64,000 bases of DNA from the NCBI RefSeq assembly GCF_000018545.1, contig NC_012586.1, forward strand, positions 1,426,001 through 1,490,000. The letters are read 5' to 3'. Under the pieces are notes generated by a model. It did not search any database, had not been told where the DNA came from, and was given only the letters and a program-made list of their open reading frames with translations. Each line of letters begins with the position of its first letter. Position 1 is the stretch's first letter. This DNA is from Sinorhizobium fredii NGR234 (GTDB taxonomy: Bacteria; Pseudomonadota; Alphaproteobacteria; Rhizobiales; Rhizobiaceae). A program made the position numbers and the translations under genes. Shown one piece after another: positions 62,961 through 64,000 of the stretch.

Positions 62961-64000
62961 ATGGCAAGTGATGCGTCTGCCCTGACAGGGGCGAACCTGT
63001 ACAATGATCCCTACCCGGTTTACGCGCGACTGCGCCGCGAGGCCCCGGTCGCGTTCTTCGCGGGGACCAACGAGTATTTCGTTACACGGTATGAGGATTG
63101 CCGCACGGTCGGCGCGAACGACAGGGTGTTCGGACCGTCGGGCGCTCCGGATCGGCCGGAGGCGCGCGTCATGGGCATGCCCAATGTCCTGACCATGTCG
63201 GGGGAGGAGCATGCCTGCCTGCGCGAGGGCATCGACCTCAACCTGACGCAGGAGCGCGTGCGCTCCTATGTCGACCGCCTGACCCGACCGGTGGTGCAGC
63301 GGTTTATCGATGAGATCAGACCGAAGGGCGCGGCAAATCTGACGACCGAGCTTTTCGAGCCGATCTCGGTGCGCTGTATCGGCGACGTGATCGGCCTGAC
63401 GGAAACCTCGAACGACAATCTGGTCGAGTGGTTCCACGCGATGGCGCTGGGTCTCCAGAATGTTTCCAACGACCAGGCGGTCTGGGACCGGCTCGACGCC
63501 GCTCTCGCCGATATCGACAACCAGCTGGGCGCACTTTATGACGCAGCGCTTTCGAAGCCCAACCACACGCTGATGAGCCACGTCATGCATGGCGGCATGC
63601 CCGAGGGCAAGGCGCGCAGCCTTAAGGAGATTTCGCCGACCATGCGCGTCATCATCCTGGGCGGCCTGCAGGAACCTGGCCATGCGGCCGCAAACGCCTG
63701 CGCCGGGTTACTGTCGAACCCGGAACAGGCGAAGGTCATGGCGGAAGATCCGTCGGCTCACGCGCTGAAGGCTTTCGACGAGGGGCTGCGCTGGATCGCG
63801 CCGATCGGGGTGACGCCCCGTGTGGCCGCGCAGGATTTCGAGATCGCCAGCACCGTCATCCCGGCGGGGTCCTCCGTAGCCATCGTCATGGGGTCCGCAA
63901 ACCGCGACGAAGCGCGCTTCGAGAATGCGGATCAGTTCGACATGTTGCGCAAGAAGAAGCAGCACGTCTCCTTCGGCTTCCGTCCGCATTTCTGTTCGGG
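62961..64000 (+). CDS. Cytochrome P450, 3' end outside window
   Basis: The first 346 residues of a bacterial class I P450. The ExxR motif is E274-G-L-R277; the heme region FGFRPHFCSG reaches the axial C345 at the window edge. The I-helix reads GGLQEPGHAAAN (234-245): the usual acid-Thr pair is replaced by E-P-G-H, an arrangement I associate with some demethylating P450 families (recalled, not checked). GGGAGGTGGAA precedes the ATG. Ferredoxin and reductase partners lie at 56647-58206, and the promoter has the shared operator. With gfa-adhC nearby, oxidative O- or N-demethylation is the leading hypothesis. Confidence 0.93.
   Translation, partial: MASDASALTGANLYNDPYPVYARLRREAPVAFFAGTNEYFVTRYEDCRTVGANDRVFGPSGAPDRPEARVMGMPNVLTMSGEEHACLREGIDLNLTQERVRSYVDRLTRPVVQRFIDEIRPKGAANLTTELFEPISVRCIGDVIGLTETSNDNLVEWFHAMALGLQNVSNDQAVWDRLDAALADIDNQLGALYDAALSKPNHTLMSHVMHGGMPEGKARSLKEISPTMRVIILGGLQEPGHAAANACAGLLSNPEQAKVMAEDPSAHALKAFDEGLRWIAPIGVTPRVAAQDFEIASTVIPAGSSVAIVMGSANRDEARFENADQFDMLRKKKQHVSFGFRPHFCS

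Overview
The window is GC-rich, densely coded bacterial DNA. Its families point to an alphaproteobacterium of the Rhizobiaceae, most likely Sinorhizobium/Ensifer: a BA14K protein, small rhizobial membrane proteins, an E. coli-like MntR, a PPK2 polyphosphate kinase, and two copies of an intergenic palindrome of the kind scattered through rhizobial genomes. The many self-contained catabolic cassettes, regulators and broken genes suggest an accessory or chromid-like region. That is inference; no replication, tRNA or rRNA gene marks the replicon.

Layout. 0-3.5 kb: end of a diguanylate cyclase, a DUF1232 protein and the potassium transporter Kup. 4-17.6 kb: a catabolic island with an FAD oxidase, an HpcH/HpaI aldolase and a LysR regulator next to a long operon. 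The operon holds a four-part polyamine/opine-type ABC importer, two enolase-superfamily enzymes, an SDR, a second HpcH/HpaI aldolase, an aldehyde dehydrogenase and a GMC oxidoreductase. It looks like uptake and breakdown of a sugar-acid-like compound. 17.6-21.6 kb: a nonsense-broken small gene, then a metal locus in which mntR diverges from a Tat-exported cupredoxin oxidase and a ZIP transporter, with MntR-box palindromes between. 21.6-27 kb: small exported proteins, a LysR/triple-carboxymuconolactone-decarboxylase pair and very small membrane proteins. 27-31.5 kb: a polyphosphate neighbourhood (PPK2, CYTH-CHAD, and two paralogous Lys/Ala-rich proteins). 31.7-37.1 kb: an HpnI-like glycosyltransferase, a sulfate-binding protein and CysA without permeases, a hydrolase-OsmC fusion, and a TctA relic.

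37.4-42.1 kb holds the most striking pair: a response-regulator receiver domain fused to a glutamate-type dehydrogenase, followed 38 bp later by a soluble hybrid histidine kinase with two PAS domains, two receivers and an HPt domain. This looks like a phosphorelay wired into a metabolic enzyme. 42.1-43.9 kb is a gene graveyard: thiolase and CoA-transferase fragments split by an intact IS4-like element with 9-bp target duplications. 44-46.4 kb: a Fic protein with a palindromic operator, a DCC-family protein and a DUF3861 protein.

46.4-64 kb appears to be one regulon. A TetR regulator (48961) lies among genes whose promoters share the palindrome (G/A/C)ATAC-N6-GTAT(C/T). Seven copies precede adhC-gfa (formaldehyde detoxification), tetR, a branched-chain-type ABC importer, the rraA-cupin-ferredoxin reductase-ferredoxin operon (running on into pntAA-pntAB-pntB), an alcohol dehydrogenase-like gene and a cytochrome P450 cut by the window end. 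Together they suggest import of a methylated (perhaps methoxy-aromatic) compound, P450 oxidative demethylation with its own redox partners, formaldehyde clearance and NADPH regeneration. The substrate is unknown.
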